Assembly (NCBI RefSeq): GCF_029263155.1
Contig: NZ_JAJCYB010000008.1
Span: 1 to 64,000, forward strand
DNA from: Pseudonocardia sp.
Lineage (GTDB): Bacteria > Actinomycetota > Actinomycetes > Mycobacteriales > Pseudonocardiaceae
Length of the DNA stretch: 64,000 nucleotides
Direction of reading: 5' to 3'
In this document: positions 49,216-57,649 of the stretch, piece after piece
Position numbering within the stretch: the stretch's first letter is position 1
How the letters are laid out: every line of letters starts with the position of its first letter
Position numbers and translations under genes: made by a program
The notes under the pieces: generated by a model
Database searches by the model: none
What the model was told of the DNA's origin: nothing
Seen by the model: only the letters and a program-made list of their open reading frames with translations

Positions 49216-49648
49216 TCAACGATCGGGGCCGCCGGACCGCGATCCGAGCGCGTTGCCCGGTCGCGACGCGCAGGCGGGACCCGTCGCCGATGGATGCCGG
49301 CGGCCCCCTTGATCACCAGCTCGGGCCCGAACCGCGAAATACGCGGGCCCCGGTACCCGGCCGATGATCAAGCCCTCGAAACCGCGGCTCCCGGTACCGA
49401 GACGGCGATGTTCTCGTGGCCCGGCACCGCGCGGAGGCAAACCCGTTGGCAGCACCGACTCCAAGCAGCTCCGTGTGGCCGATGATCATGGTCGGGGATC
49501 GGCCGGGCACCGGCTGGAACTCGGACGAGCGGTCACCCGACCCGGCTGGTCGGCCGGCAACTGACGCGCCATGCACCTGCTGCAGCCCGAGCCGTGGCCC
49601 GCCCACCCAGGACCGGATCGAGGCCAATAGCGTCGAGGCCGCCCGGTA
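49216..49648. other. intergenic stretch without recognisable gene
   Basis: About 430 bp. I find no convincing coding frame. The short word GGCCGATGATCA occurs at about 49359-49370 and 49480-49491, and GGTACC occurs twice near 49351 and 49394, possibly vestiges of a mobile or repeat element. Its left part follows the decayed LuxR gene. Confidence 0.4.
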
Positions 49649-50704
49649 TCAGCTCCCGGTCAGCTGCGCCCTGGCGAGATCGCGCCCTGCCACGATCGCG
49701 CCGAGCTTGGCCTTGGCGACGTTGCGCCGCATGGACGCGATGCCGCAGTCGGTGGAGACCGACACCTGCTCGGGCGGGACGGCGTCGAAGAGCCGGTGCA
49801 GCCAGCCCGCGATCTGCTGCGGCGTCTCCACGCGGAGCAGCTCGATGTCCACCACCCCGACGCCGAGGTCCTTGTCGGCAGGCCAGCCCCGCAGCGAGTC
49901 CACCTCGGCGAACTCGTGGCTGGCCATCTGGAAGTGGATCTGGTCGCAGTTCAGGTCGAACGCCCAGGGGAACAGCCGGTCGGCCTTCAGGTCGAGGATG
50001 CCGGGCTGGCCCTCCTCGTGGCCGTAGCAGATGTGCACCTGCTTGTAGGCGTTCACGCCGTCGAACGCGGTGTTGATGGCGGAGATGATCCAGTCCTCTG
50101 GCTCGAAGAAGGTGAGCGGCTCGGTGATCTGGATGATGTCGACGCCCCGGCGTTCGAGGTCCTTGAACTCCGCGTTGTAGGCCTTGGCGACGTCCTGGGA
50201 CAGCGCCTTGAGGTCGTGGTAGTGCTGATCGGTCGATAGTGCGGCCAGCGTGGCCGGGCCGAGTGACGCGTTGATCTTCAACGGGGCATCGGTCACCTCG
50301 CGGACGGCCTCGGCGACCGGCTTGAACACCGGGCGCCGCCATGCGACGTCGCCGAGCACGGTCGGCTTGTAGATCGGCAAGTCGAACGCACCGACCTGGA
50401 TCCGGTCGCCGTAGCCGGCGTAGCCCCCCAGCTTGTGGGCCATCGCGTGGAACAGCTCGGCGTACTCGTAGCCGGTCTCGTTCTCGTAGTACTGGCCGCC
50501 GTCGGTGACGATGTCCAGGCCGACGTCGAGCATGTCGTGCACGGCTGAGGAGACGGCGTGCTGGTAGAGCTCGCGCATCCGGTAGCTGACGTACTCGGGC
50601 TCGTGCACGCCGACGGGGAAGACCTTGCCCTCCATGAAGATCGGCCGGGGGTAGGCCCCGACGAGCGTGGCGGGCAGCAGGACGTCCTGGCCTCGGACCT
50701 TCAT
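49649..50704 (-). CDS. epoxyalkane:CoM transferase-like protein, copy 3
   Basis: 351 aa, short subtype. Opens LLPATLVGAYPRPIFMEGKVF; zinc ligands QVHICYGHEEGQPG (His, Cys) and VSTDCGIASMRRNVAKAK (Cys). Most similar in layout to copy 6 (57650): both have VF-P-hydrophobic-G then VH-x-PE and LPIYKPT followed by WRRP-x-FKP. ATG 50704 with AAGGAG. Monocistronic or followed only by decayed DNA, and divergent from nothing close; the MFS transporter lies 200 bp upstream on the same strand. The spacer 50705-50912 has a CCCTACGAT box that may be a promoter. Confidence 0.82.
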   Translation of the reverse strand: MKVRGQDVLLPATLVGAYPRPIFMEGKVFPVGVHEPEYVSYRMRELYQHAVSSAVHDMLDVGLDIVTDGGQYYENETGYEYAELFHAMAHKLGGYAGYGDRIQVGAFDLPIYKPTVLGDVAWRRPVFKPVAEAVREVTDAPLKINASLGPATLAALSTDQHYHDLKALSQDVAKAYNAEFKDLERRGVDIIQITEPLTFFEPEDWIISAINTAFDGVNAYKQVHICYGHEEGQPGILDLKADRLFPWAFDLNCDQIHFQMASHEFAEVDSLRGWPADKDLGVGVVDIELLRVETPQQIAGWLHRLFDAVPPEQVSVSTDCGIASMRRNVAKAKLGAIVAGRDLARAQLTGS

Positions 50705-50912
50705 CGTTGACTCCTTCGCTAGCTCGGGTGACGGGCGCTCACCGACGATCCGGCAGCCGTCGACCGGCGCCTGCCGCGTCGGCGGGCGCCGGTGTCGAAG
50801 GCGACTACAGCGGGTTCGATCGTAGGGAGGGGGTGAGCGGCGGGTCTTGGTCTTGGCCGTGCGAAGCCGGGGCTCCGACTAGCACGCCCGGGACGAAGCG
50901 TCGTGGTGCCGT

Positions 50913-52082
50913 TCAACGCCGTTCCGCGGAACGGGCCCGCTCGTACCGGGACTGGCCCCAGACCACCGCCACCGTCACCGGCAGGGCCAGCACCAGCGCG
51001 ATCCGGAACATCGGGACGAAGGCGCGCGCGTCGGCAAGCGGCGCCGCAAGCGCGGTGCCGACCGCACCACCCACGAACAGGGCGGCGACGAACAGCGACA
51101 CGGCGGTCGCGCGCGCCGTCGGCACCACGTCGGTGGCCCAGCCCTGCAGGGTGGAGTGGAAGAACGCCCACCCGGCACCGAGCAGCGCGCACGCGGCCAG
51201 CACCGTCGCGAGGCCGACCTCGACCGACACCACGGCCCAGCCCAACATGATCAGGACTCCGCCGATCGCGGCGAGGCCGGCCGGTGGGAGCCGCCCGACC
51301 AGTGCCTTCACCAGCCACGAAGAGGCCAGCACACCGACACCGAACAGGCTGACCACGACGCCGGCGACCCCGACCGTCGCGCCCGCGGACTGCAGGGCGG
51401 GCGCGAGGTAGACGAACATCCCCACCATCGCGATGCCCTCGGCGAACGCCAGCGCCAGAACGGCGACCGCCCACGGTCGCGTGAGCACCCGGGCGACCAG
51501 GAGTCGCGGCCGGTCGGCCGTGCGCTGACCGGCCGGTTCGGGCAGCCTGCGCAGCGCGATCCACTGCGCACCACCGGCCACCGCCGAGGCCGCGAGTGCG
51601 AGGCGCCACGTGGAGACGTCGGCGATCAGACCTGCGCCCACCGTGCCGCCCGCGGTGCCCAGCGCGGTGGCCGCCAGCACGTCGCTCAGCGGTCGCTGCC
51701 GCACGTGCGCAGGCCATGAATCCCCGACGTACACGAGCGCGGCCGGGATCACCGCCGAGAAGCAGCCACCGACCACGCCCCTGGTCAGCGTCAGCGTGAT
51801 CAGGTCCGGGGCGACCGCGGACGCGATCCCGGCTGGCACGCCGACGGCCAGGCCCAACCGCATCGTCCGCACCCGGCCGATCCGCTCGCTCAGGGTCCCC
51901 CACACCGGCTGCATCAGCCCGTAGGCGAGGTAGTAGACGCTCGCCGCGGCCGCCGCAGCACCCAGCGAGACGCCCAGATCAGCGGCGATGACCAGCAGCA
52001 GCGGTGCCATGGCGAACCGGTCATAGCTGCTGACGAACGACGCGGACTGCAGCAACCCCAGATGGGAGCGGGTCGGCTGCAT
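50913..52082 (-). CDS. major facilitator superfamily transporter
   Basis: 389 aa from ATG 52082, twelve hydrophobic segments. Starts LGLLQSASFVSSYDRFAMAP, with the MFS loop GTLSERIGRVRTMRLGLAVG between helices 2 and 3. Resembles drug:proton antiporter-1 type exporters. Substrate unknown; linkage to the PucR/MEDS unit five bases upstream suggests uptake or export of an island compound under their control. Confidence 0.88.
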   Translation of the reverse strand: MQPTRSHLGLLQSASFVSSYDRFAMAPLLLVIAADLGVSLGAAAAAASVYYLAYGLMQPVWGTLSERIGRVRTMRLGLAVGVPAGIASAVAPDLITLTLTRGVVGGCFSAVIPAALVYVGDSWPAHVRQRPLSDVLAATALGTAGGTVGAGLIADVSTWRLALAASAVAGGAQWIALRRLPEPAGQRTADRPRLLVARVLTRPWAVAVLALAFAEGIAMVGMFVYLAPALQSAGATVGVAGVVVSLFGVGVLASSWLVKALVGRLPPAGLAAIGGVLIMLGWAVVSVEVGLATVLAACALLGAGWAFFHSTLQGWATDVVPTARATAVSLFVAALFVGGAVGTALAAPLADARAFVPMFRIALVLALPVTVAVVWGQSRYERARSAERR

Positions 52083-52087
52083 CCCGG

Positions 52088-53905
52088 TCAGCGATCCGGG
52101 GGCGCGCCGTTGCGGATGGTGACCAGTCCCTCGTTGAGGCGGAGGGCGAGCTCGATGTTGAACCGCATGTCCGACTGCGCGAAGTCGGCCCCGAGGATCT
52201 CCCGGATCCGCCGCAGCCGGTACTTGAGCGTGGACGGGTGGATCCACAACGCCCTGGCGATCGACTGCTGGCCGTCACCCATCAGGTGGGCGCTCAACGT
52301 CTCGACCAGCCGGGCGCGGTGGTCGGCGTCGTAGCGCAGCAACGGGCCGATCCAGCGCTCGACGTGCTCCTCCACCCGCTCGACATGATCCACGTCGAAC
52401 AGCATCCGGTGCAGCCCCAGGTCCGCGAACCGGAGCAGGCCTGCCCCGGACCGCTCCGTCATCGACCGCTGAGCCATCGCCACGGCGACCAGCGCCTCCC
52501 GGTATGCGGGCTCGAGATCGTCGAGACCGGGACGGGTGTCGCTGATCCCGATCGCCACGTGCAGCGCAGGCACCGACGCCCGGATCCGCTCCAGCAGGCG
52601 GCGCGCGCACTCCTGCACGGCGTCGGCCCGCACGATCACGATCGTCTCGGCCCCGATGACCCCGGCCAGGCCGCGGGGGCCGTTGCGCAGCTGCTCCCGT
52701 ACCTCCGCGGCGACCCGGCGCGTCGAGGCGTCCGGCGCGGCGGTGTTTCCTGCGCGGCAACGGGTCCTGATCGCGATCACGGCCGCGGGCCCGTCGACCT
52801 CGTAGCCCAGCCGGCCGGCCAGACCCGCCGAGGTGAGCTTCCCGCCGCGGTGCAGCAGCGCGTCCTGGAGAAGATCGCGGCCCAGCCGCTCCTCGGCGTC
52901 GGCCACGCTGCGTTCGATGAGCAGCCGCAGCGCGAGCACCAGCCTGCCGCCCTGGAACGTGGTGCGGTCCACGGCACCGAGCGACGTCGAGCCGACCAGC
53001 AGGTAGCCGAACGCCTCCCGGTCCGTGGCGACGCTCTGCACCAGGAAGGACCGCGTCCCGGTCGCGGTGGCCATCTCGACCGTGCGAGGGTCACGGTCCG
53101 GGTGGTGCGTTCCGATCGCCCGCGCGAGCTCGGAGGGGCGGGGCAACGCGCCTGCGGTCGCCCCGTCGCCGGTCGCGTGGGCGATCGTGTTCCGCTCGGA
53201 GTCGAGCAGCCAGACGGGGGCGCCGAGCTGCCGACCGACGTGGTCGACGATGGTATGGGCGTCCTTGCCCCGCAGCACCAGGGCGATCAGCTCCTCCTGC
53301 AGACGCAACGCGCGGGACAGCAGTTCCCCCTGCGCCCGCAGCTCGGCGGCGAGGTCTCGCAGCTCCCGCAGGCGCAGCGCTTCGGACTCGTGCAGGCGTG
53401 CCACGTACAACGCCGTCGAGGTCTGCGCGCCCAGCGCCTGGATGAGGGTGAGATCGCCGGGGAGCGAGCCCGGCTCGCCGCCGGCCAGCAGGAAACCCAA
53501 GTGGTCGGTGGAGACCCGCAACGGGAGCGCGAAGAGCTCCTCCACCCCGGCCCGGCGCAGGGTCCGCGGCAGCTCGGCGGCGGTCCGCCGGGTAGGGCGG
53601 AACACCGAAAGGTCGGTGCCGATCCGGCGCAGGGCGGTCGCCACGCCTGCGCTGATGCCCGGGCCGCCCTCGCAGCGGCCCGCGACGCGCAGCAGGCCGT
53701 CCGGGCCGTCGGCGTACCAGGCCACCGCGGCCAGCGGGAGGCGGGTCAGCGCCGCGAGCCCGCCTGCGGACAGCTCGGCGGTCTTCTCGGCGCTGGGCGC
53801 GGCGTGCATGAACGACCCGAGCATGACCACGGCGTTGAGCCCGGCGACCGTTCCCTGCAGGCCCTCGTCCCCGCCGGCCGCGGCACTTCGGATGTCGGGT
53901 GTCAC
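52088..53905 (-). CDS. GAF-PucR-family transcriptional regulator
   Basis: 605 aa from GTG 53905 (GGAG six bases upstream). A GAF-like domain (about 30-200: LFALPLRVSTDHLGFLLAGG, ALGAQTSTALYVARLHESEA), a second sensory segment (GAPVWLLDSERNTIAHA) and a PucR C-terminus (ARLVETLSAHLMGDGQQSIA, HPSTLKYRLRRIREILGADF, FNIELALRLNEG). Follows the MEDS gene by 26 bp and precedes the MFS gene by five bases: a MEDS-PucR-MFS operon. The layout repeats the pair at 18982-21328. Confidence 0.89.
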   Translation of the reverse strand: MTPDIRSAAAGGDEGLQGTVAGLNAVVMLGSFMHAAPSAEKTAELSAGGLAALTRLPLAAVAWYADGPDGLLRVAGRCEGGPGISAGVATALRRIGTDLSVFRPTRRTAAELPRTLRRAGVEELFALPLRVSTDHLGFLLAGGEPGSLPGDLTLIQALGAQTSTALYVARLHESEALRLRELRDLAAELRAQGELLSRALRLQEELIALVLRGKDAHTIVDHVGRQLGAPVWLLDSERNTIAHATGDGATAGALPRPSELARAIGTHHPDRDPRTVEMATATGTRSFLVQSVATDREAFGYLLVGSTSLGAVDRTTFQGGRLVLALRLLIERSVADAEERLGRDLLQDALLHRGGKLTSAGLAGRLGYEVDGPAAVIAIRTRCRAGNTAAPDASTRRVAAEVREQLRNGPRGLAGVIGAETIVIVRADAVQECARRLLERIRASVPALHVAIGISDTRPGLDDLEPAYREALVAVAMAQRSMTERSGAGLLRFADLGLHRMLFDVDHVERVEEHVERWIGPLLRYDADHRARLVETLSAHLMGDGQQSIARALWIHPSTLKYRLRRIREILGADFAQSDMRFNIELALRLNEGLVTIRNGAPPDR

Positions 53906-53931
53906 GACAGCTCCATATCCGCAGCCGGCGG

Positions 53932-54564
53932 TCAGGGCGCCGCGCCGCCGAGAAGAACCCCCGGATCGACGCACGGGTTCTGCATCTCGATGCCGTTGAG
54001 GACCACGCGATGGTGCAGCCGCAGCAGGTCGAAGATCTGCTCCCCGCGGGTCTGCTCCAGGTCGTAGAGGCACAGCGTGATGGCCGCCGCGGTGCCGAAC
54101 TCGCGCGCGTAGAGGGCCTCGTACTCGAGCAGGCGCTCGGTGCCCGGACAGCCGCGCAGGCTCCAGCTCATCTCACCGATGACGCACACGACCGGATATC
54201 CCCGCTGGTCGCTGCCCACCGACGCCCGCTGGTAGAAGTCGACGGTGCGCGCGGGGTCGAAACACCCACCGGCGAGGTAGACCTCGGTGGAGGCCACGAT
54301 GCGGATCTGGCCCCGCCGCCGGGCCTCCTCGACGTCCACCGCGGCGCCGATGAGCCGCTGCGCGACCTGATCGGGCGCGCTCCGGTCGCAGACGTAGATC
54401 ACGCCGCAGTCCGCGGCCAGCGCCGCGGCGACCAGCGGCGTGACGAAAGCGTCACGCTCCTCGTCACCCCGGTAGAAGACCCCGACGTGGTCGGCGACGC
54501 GCAGCAGCACAGACTCGAGCGACAGCTCGATGTACCTGTCGTCCGCGGCGACCGGAAGACTCAT
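53932..54564 (-). CDS. MEDS-domain (DcmR sensory) protein, second copy
   Basis: 210 aa. VADHVGVFYRGDEERDAFVT, GVIYVCDRSAPDQVAQRL, VCVIGEMSWSLRG and AAITLCLYDLEQTRGEQIFD parallel the copy at 20711 (HICAFYRQPEERDE, VCVVDSCDPEHV, VGDMTWA, VNLCLYDLG). ATG start, ribosome-binding site AAAGGGG. Directly upstream of a PucR regulator, as in the first copy. Probably a small-molecule sensor acting on that regulator (inference). Confidence 0.85.
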   Translation of the reverse strand: MSLPVAADDRYIELSLESVLLRVADHVGVFYRGDEERDAFVTPLVAAALAADCGVIYVCDRSAPDQVAQRLIGAAVDVEEARRRGQIRIVASTEVYLAGGCFDPARTVDFYQRASVGSDQRGYPVVCVIGEMSWSLRGCPGTERLLEYEALYAREFGTAAAITLCLYDLEQTRGEQIFDLLRLHHRVVLNGIEMQNPCVDPGVLLGGAAP

Positions 54565-54673
54565 CGTTGACCCCTTTCGACCGCCCGAACGCTACCCGTT
54601 CACCTCACCCCGGCTGCTGTCCCGGCGGGATAGGTGATGGTGCTGATCTGATCCCGTTCGGACAAGCGGGATA

Positions 54674-54862
54674 TCAGCCGCAGCACCGGCACGACTGCCC
54701 GCCCGACCACGGGTGATCGGTGACCTCGACGGTCCGCTGTGGGTGTGCCCGGCGGCTTCCGCACACCGAGCACACCCACACCGTGGGGACCTTCGCCCCC
54801 TCCATCACCAGTGACCGGAACTCGTGCCCGCAGTCCGGGCAGCACAGCTCCAGCACCGGCAC
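54674..54862 (-). CDS. small zinc-ribbon protein coupled to EaCoMT-like copy 4
   Basis: 62 aa from GTG 54862, four bases after the copy 4 stop. Two CxxC knuckles (LCCPDCGHEF and WVCSVCGSRR) form a zinc ribbon, and a Cys-rich tail (SCRCCG) follows. Resembles FmdB-like small ribbons. Being translationally linked to a zinc-dependent transferase, it may regulate it or deliver metal, but nothing shows this directly. Confidence 0.7.
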   Translation of the reverse strand: MPVLELCCPDCGHEFRSLVMEGAKVPTVWVCSVCGSRRAHPQRTVEVTDHPWSGGQSCRCCG

Positions 54863-54866
54863 GGGA

Positions 54867-55976
54867 TCAGCCTCCCAGCTGCTTCCGGACGATCTCGGCG
54901 CCTGCCGCCAGCGCGTGCAGCTTGTCGATGGCGATGTAGCGCTGCAGCAGGATCAGGCCGCAGTCGGTGGTGACCCCCAGCTTCTCGGCGGGGATGTACT
55001 CCAGCAACCGGTGGATCCGGTCGGCGACCTGCTCGGCGGTCTCGGTGATCGTCGACTTCACGTCGATCACTCCGGCCCAGAACATCATGTTCTCCGGGAG
55101 CGGGTGGTTCTTGATCACGTCGAGCCCGGAGAGGTCGTCGGAGCGACGGCCGCAGTTCTCCAGGTTCAACACGTTCATGTTGCCCTCATACGCCTTCGGG
55201 ATGATCGACGCCGTGGCCGACGGCGCCTCACCCTTCCGCTGCGTCAGGTCGAAGATCTCCCCGGCCGCCGCGCTGTCGTCGGGCATGTAGGCGGGCGTAC
55301 CACCCCAGTTGCCCCAGCAGACGTGACAGATGATCTGCGCGTGCTGCACGCCCTGCACCGCGCGGTTGAAGGCCTCGATGGCCCAGTCCTCGTAGAAGTA
55401 GGGCCAGGTGAACTCGTCGAGCTGGATGAAGTCGACGCCCATCGCGTCGACCTCGAGGATGTCCTCGTTGATCGCGGCGGCGATGGCCAGCGCGCGGTCC
55501 CTGCCGTTGTCGTAGTGCAGGTCGTTGGTGGCCTGGGCGAGCACCTGGATGCCGGTGTACTGCACCTTGGTGGGCTTGTTCGTGGCCCGCTTCAGCGCCC
55601 GAGCCTGCTCCACCATGATCGCGCCGTGGCGCCTGATCTCGTGGGTCGCGGTGCCTGCGTGCAGCCGGGAGTAGATCGGGAAGCCGAGGTAGCCGCCCTT
55701 CAGGTCGTAGCCGAGCCGCCGGTAGTAGTAGTACAGGGCCTGGTCGGCGTAGTTGTCGCCGTGCAGGCGGCCGTCGGTGATGATGTCCAGCCCGGCCATC
55801 GTCTGGTCGGCGACCAGTGAGGCCATCGCGTCCTGGAACGCCTCCTGGTTGAACGAGTCGGGCGGCTCCTGATCACCCGTCCAGTTGCGGACCGGTCCTG
55901 CGTCCCACCAGCGCGGGTTCGGATAGTTCCCGACCATCGATGTAGGAATGAGGATTTCCTGGTCTCCGACCCTCAT
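54867..55976 (-). CDS. epoxyalkane:CoM transferase-like protein, copy 4 (long subtype)
   Basis: 369 aa. Opens ILIPTSMVGNYPNPRWW; zinc ligands IICHVCWGNWGGTPAYMP (His, Cys) and VTTDCGLILLQRYIAI (Cys). Shares the long subtype with copy 2 (PRWW, HVCWGN, AYLP/AYMP), including a roughly 20-residue insertion after the His-Cys motif. ATG start at 55976; divergent from copy 5 over 330 bp. Downstream lies the zinc-ribbon gene, then the MEDS-PucR-MFS operon on the same strand. Confidence 0.82.
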   Translation of the reverse strand: MRVGDQEILIPTSMVGNYPNPRWWDAGPVRNWTGDQEPPDSFNQEAFQDAMASLVADQTMAGLDIITDGRLHGDNYADQALYYYYRRLGYDLKGGYLGFPIYSRLHAGTATHEIRRHGAIMVEQARALKRATNKPTKVQYTGIQVLAQATNDLHYDNGRDRALAIAAAINEDILEVDAMGVDFIQLDEFTWPYFYEDWAIEAFNRAVQGVQHAQIICHVCWGNWGGTPAYMPDDSAAAGEIFDLTQRKGEAPSATASIIPKAYEGNMNVLNLENCGRRSDDLSGLDVIKNHPLPENMMFWAGVIDVKSTITETAEQVADRIHRLLEYIPAEKLGVTTDCGLILLQRYIAIDKLHALAAGAEIVRKQLGG

Positions 55977-56305
55977 CTGATTCCCTTCCTCGATCCTCTT
56001 GGACGGCTCCCGACCGACACAGCGGTGTGGGGCCGGTCACAGCAGTGACCTGGAACGGAAGCTAGTCCCGTTGGGCGCAGGTCAGCAGATTTGTTGGCCC
56101 GCCGGGACAACGGCCTTGTCCTGTCCGACCAACGCGACGGCCGCCCGTGGCGCGGCCCGGGCGGACAGCCGCCGCCGGAGCGCCGTCGCGAACCTGTCTG
56201 CGGGATGCAGTCGCGCGCCGATGTTTGCCGGAACCGGGACGAAGACCGGTGGATGGGTCGTTCCTACGCTCGACCCGTTGCCGATGAACGTGAAGGGAGC
56301 ATCTC
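55977..56305. promoter_or_regulatory. divergent promoter region between EaCoMT-like copies 4 and 5
   Basis: 329 bp, no gene seen. Facing copy 5 is TTTGCCGGAACCGGGACGA (56224-56242), an imperfect relative of the CCGGACATG element, ending 64 bp before the start; a TTCCTACGCT box follows at 56261-56270. A related TTGTTGGCCCGCCGGGACAA word lies at 56091-56110, with GGACAAnGGCC/TTGTCCTGTCC words at 56105-56128. Confidence 0.42.
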
Positions 56306-57349
56306 ATGCAGGTCCGTGACCAGGACATTCTCCTTCCTACGACCATGGTGGGGTCCTATCCGCGCCCCAACTGGCTGACCGGGAAGGTGTTCGGCGAGTA
56401 CGACGAGCCCGACTTCATCGACTACCGGACCAAGGAGAGCTTCACCGACGCGGTCCGGCTCTGCGTGGACGATCAGCGCCGCGCCGGTATCGACGTGATC
56501 TGTGACGGTCAGCAGTACTTCGAGTCCGAGACCAACCACGAGTACGGGCAGGTCTTCCACTTCTGGGGACACCACCTCAAGGGCGTGAAACGCTGGGGTG
56601 ACCCCATCGTGATCGAGCTCTACAAGAAGTTCCACGCCCCGGCGATCGTCGACAGCGTCGAATGGGTGCGTCCGGTGTACGGCCCGGCCGCCGACGTCGC
56701 CCGGTTCGCGGCCGGCGACCAGCCGCTCAAGATCGCCGTTCAGGGCCCGCTCTTCTTCGCGTTCGCCTGCACGGACAAGCACTACGGCGACGTGAAGCCG
56801 CTCGCGATGGACATCGCGAAGGCCTTCAACGCGGAGTTCAAGAACCTGGTGTCCCGCGGCGTGGACTGGATCCAGATCCACGAGCCGCTCACCTACTACG
56901 GGGAGGAACCCTGGTTCATCGAGGTGATCAACACCGCGTTCGAGGGCGTGGAGGCGCACCGGATCTGGCACATCTGTTACGGCAACCAGGGCGGCAACCC
57001 CGGTGTCGGCGAGCCTCGCGGCCGGGACATGTTCCCGTTCGCGTTCGAGGCCGACGTCGACCAGATCCACCTGGAGACGATGCGGCGGGGCCCCGGCGAC
57101 CTGCAGTACCTCAAGGGCCTCCCCAGCAACATGAACCTCGGCGTCGGCGTCATCGACGTGAAGTCGATGGTGATCGAGACACCCGAGGCCGTCGCCGACC
57201 GTCTCGTGGAGGCGTCCCGCCACGTGCCCGCCGAGCGGATCTGTGTCAGCACCGACTGCGGCATGCTGAACCTCAAGCTCGAGCACGCCCAGCTCAAGCT
57301 CGCGGCGCTCGTCGAGGGCACCCGGATCGCCCGCGAGCGGCTGGCGTAG
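56306..57349 (+). CDS. epoxyalkane:CoM transferase-like protein, copy 5
   Basis: 347 aa, short subtype. Opens ILLPTTMVGSYPRPNWLTGK; zinc ligands IWHICYGNQGGNPG (His222, Cys224) and CVSTDCGMLNLKLEHAQ (Cys near 318). GWVRP-like and WIQIHEPLTYYGEEPWF segments line the barrel. Closest of the copies to copy 1 in length and in the WHICYG motif. Followed after 300 bp by copy 6 in the same direction, which has its own ribosome-binding site and probably its own promoter. Confidence 0.83.
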   Translation: MQVRDQDILLPTTMVGSYPRPNWLTGKVFGEYDEPDFIDYRTKESFTDAVRLCVDDQRRAGIDVICDGQQYFESETNHEYGQVFHFWGHHLKGVKRWGDPIVIELYKKFHAPAIVDSVEWVRPVYGPAADVARFAAGDQPLKIAVQGPLFFAFACTDKHYGDVKPLAMDIAKAFNAEFKNLVSRGVDWIQIHEPLTYYGEEPWFIEVINTAFEGVEAHRIWHICYGNQGGNPGVGEPRGRDMFPFAFEADVDQIHLETMRRGPGDLQYLKGLPSNMNLGVGVIDVKSMVIETPEAVADRLVEASRHVPAERICVSTDCGMLNLKLEHAQLKLAALVEGTRIARERLA

Positions 57350-57649
57350 CGAGCGGGCCGGTCGCGGAGGGCCACGGACGGGGCTCCCGCGACCGGCTTG
57401 CGCTGCGCGACGACGGCGCCGTGGCCCTCCGTCACGCGGGTGCCCCCGCGAGACCAGCCCGGCGCGATGGTGATCCCCGGCGGGCTACCCGTCCCCGCCG
57501 ATCCGGCCGCGTCCCGCCCCGGCGTCCCGGGCCGTCCCCGCCTGGCCCCGGCGAGCCACATTGCTCCTACGGTTGGCCCCCGCGATGCCGTGACGGCCGC
57601 CCGCGCCGTTCCTACCGTCTGCCGGCAGGACCAACTCCAGGAGGCAGAG
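57350..57649 (+). promoter_or_regulatory. intergenic promoter region before EaCoMT-like copy 6
   Basis: 300 bp without a gene. Near the 3' end lie GGTTGGCCCCCGCGATGCC (57571-57589), weakly related to the repeated upstream element, and a TTCCTACCGT box (57609-57618), about 32 bp before the start. A GGGCTCCCG/GGCCACGG palindrome-like region near 57370 may be a terminator for copy 5, but this is weak. Confidence 0.35.
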
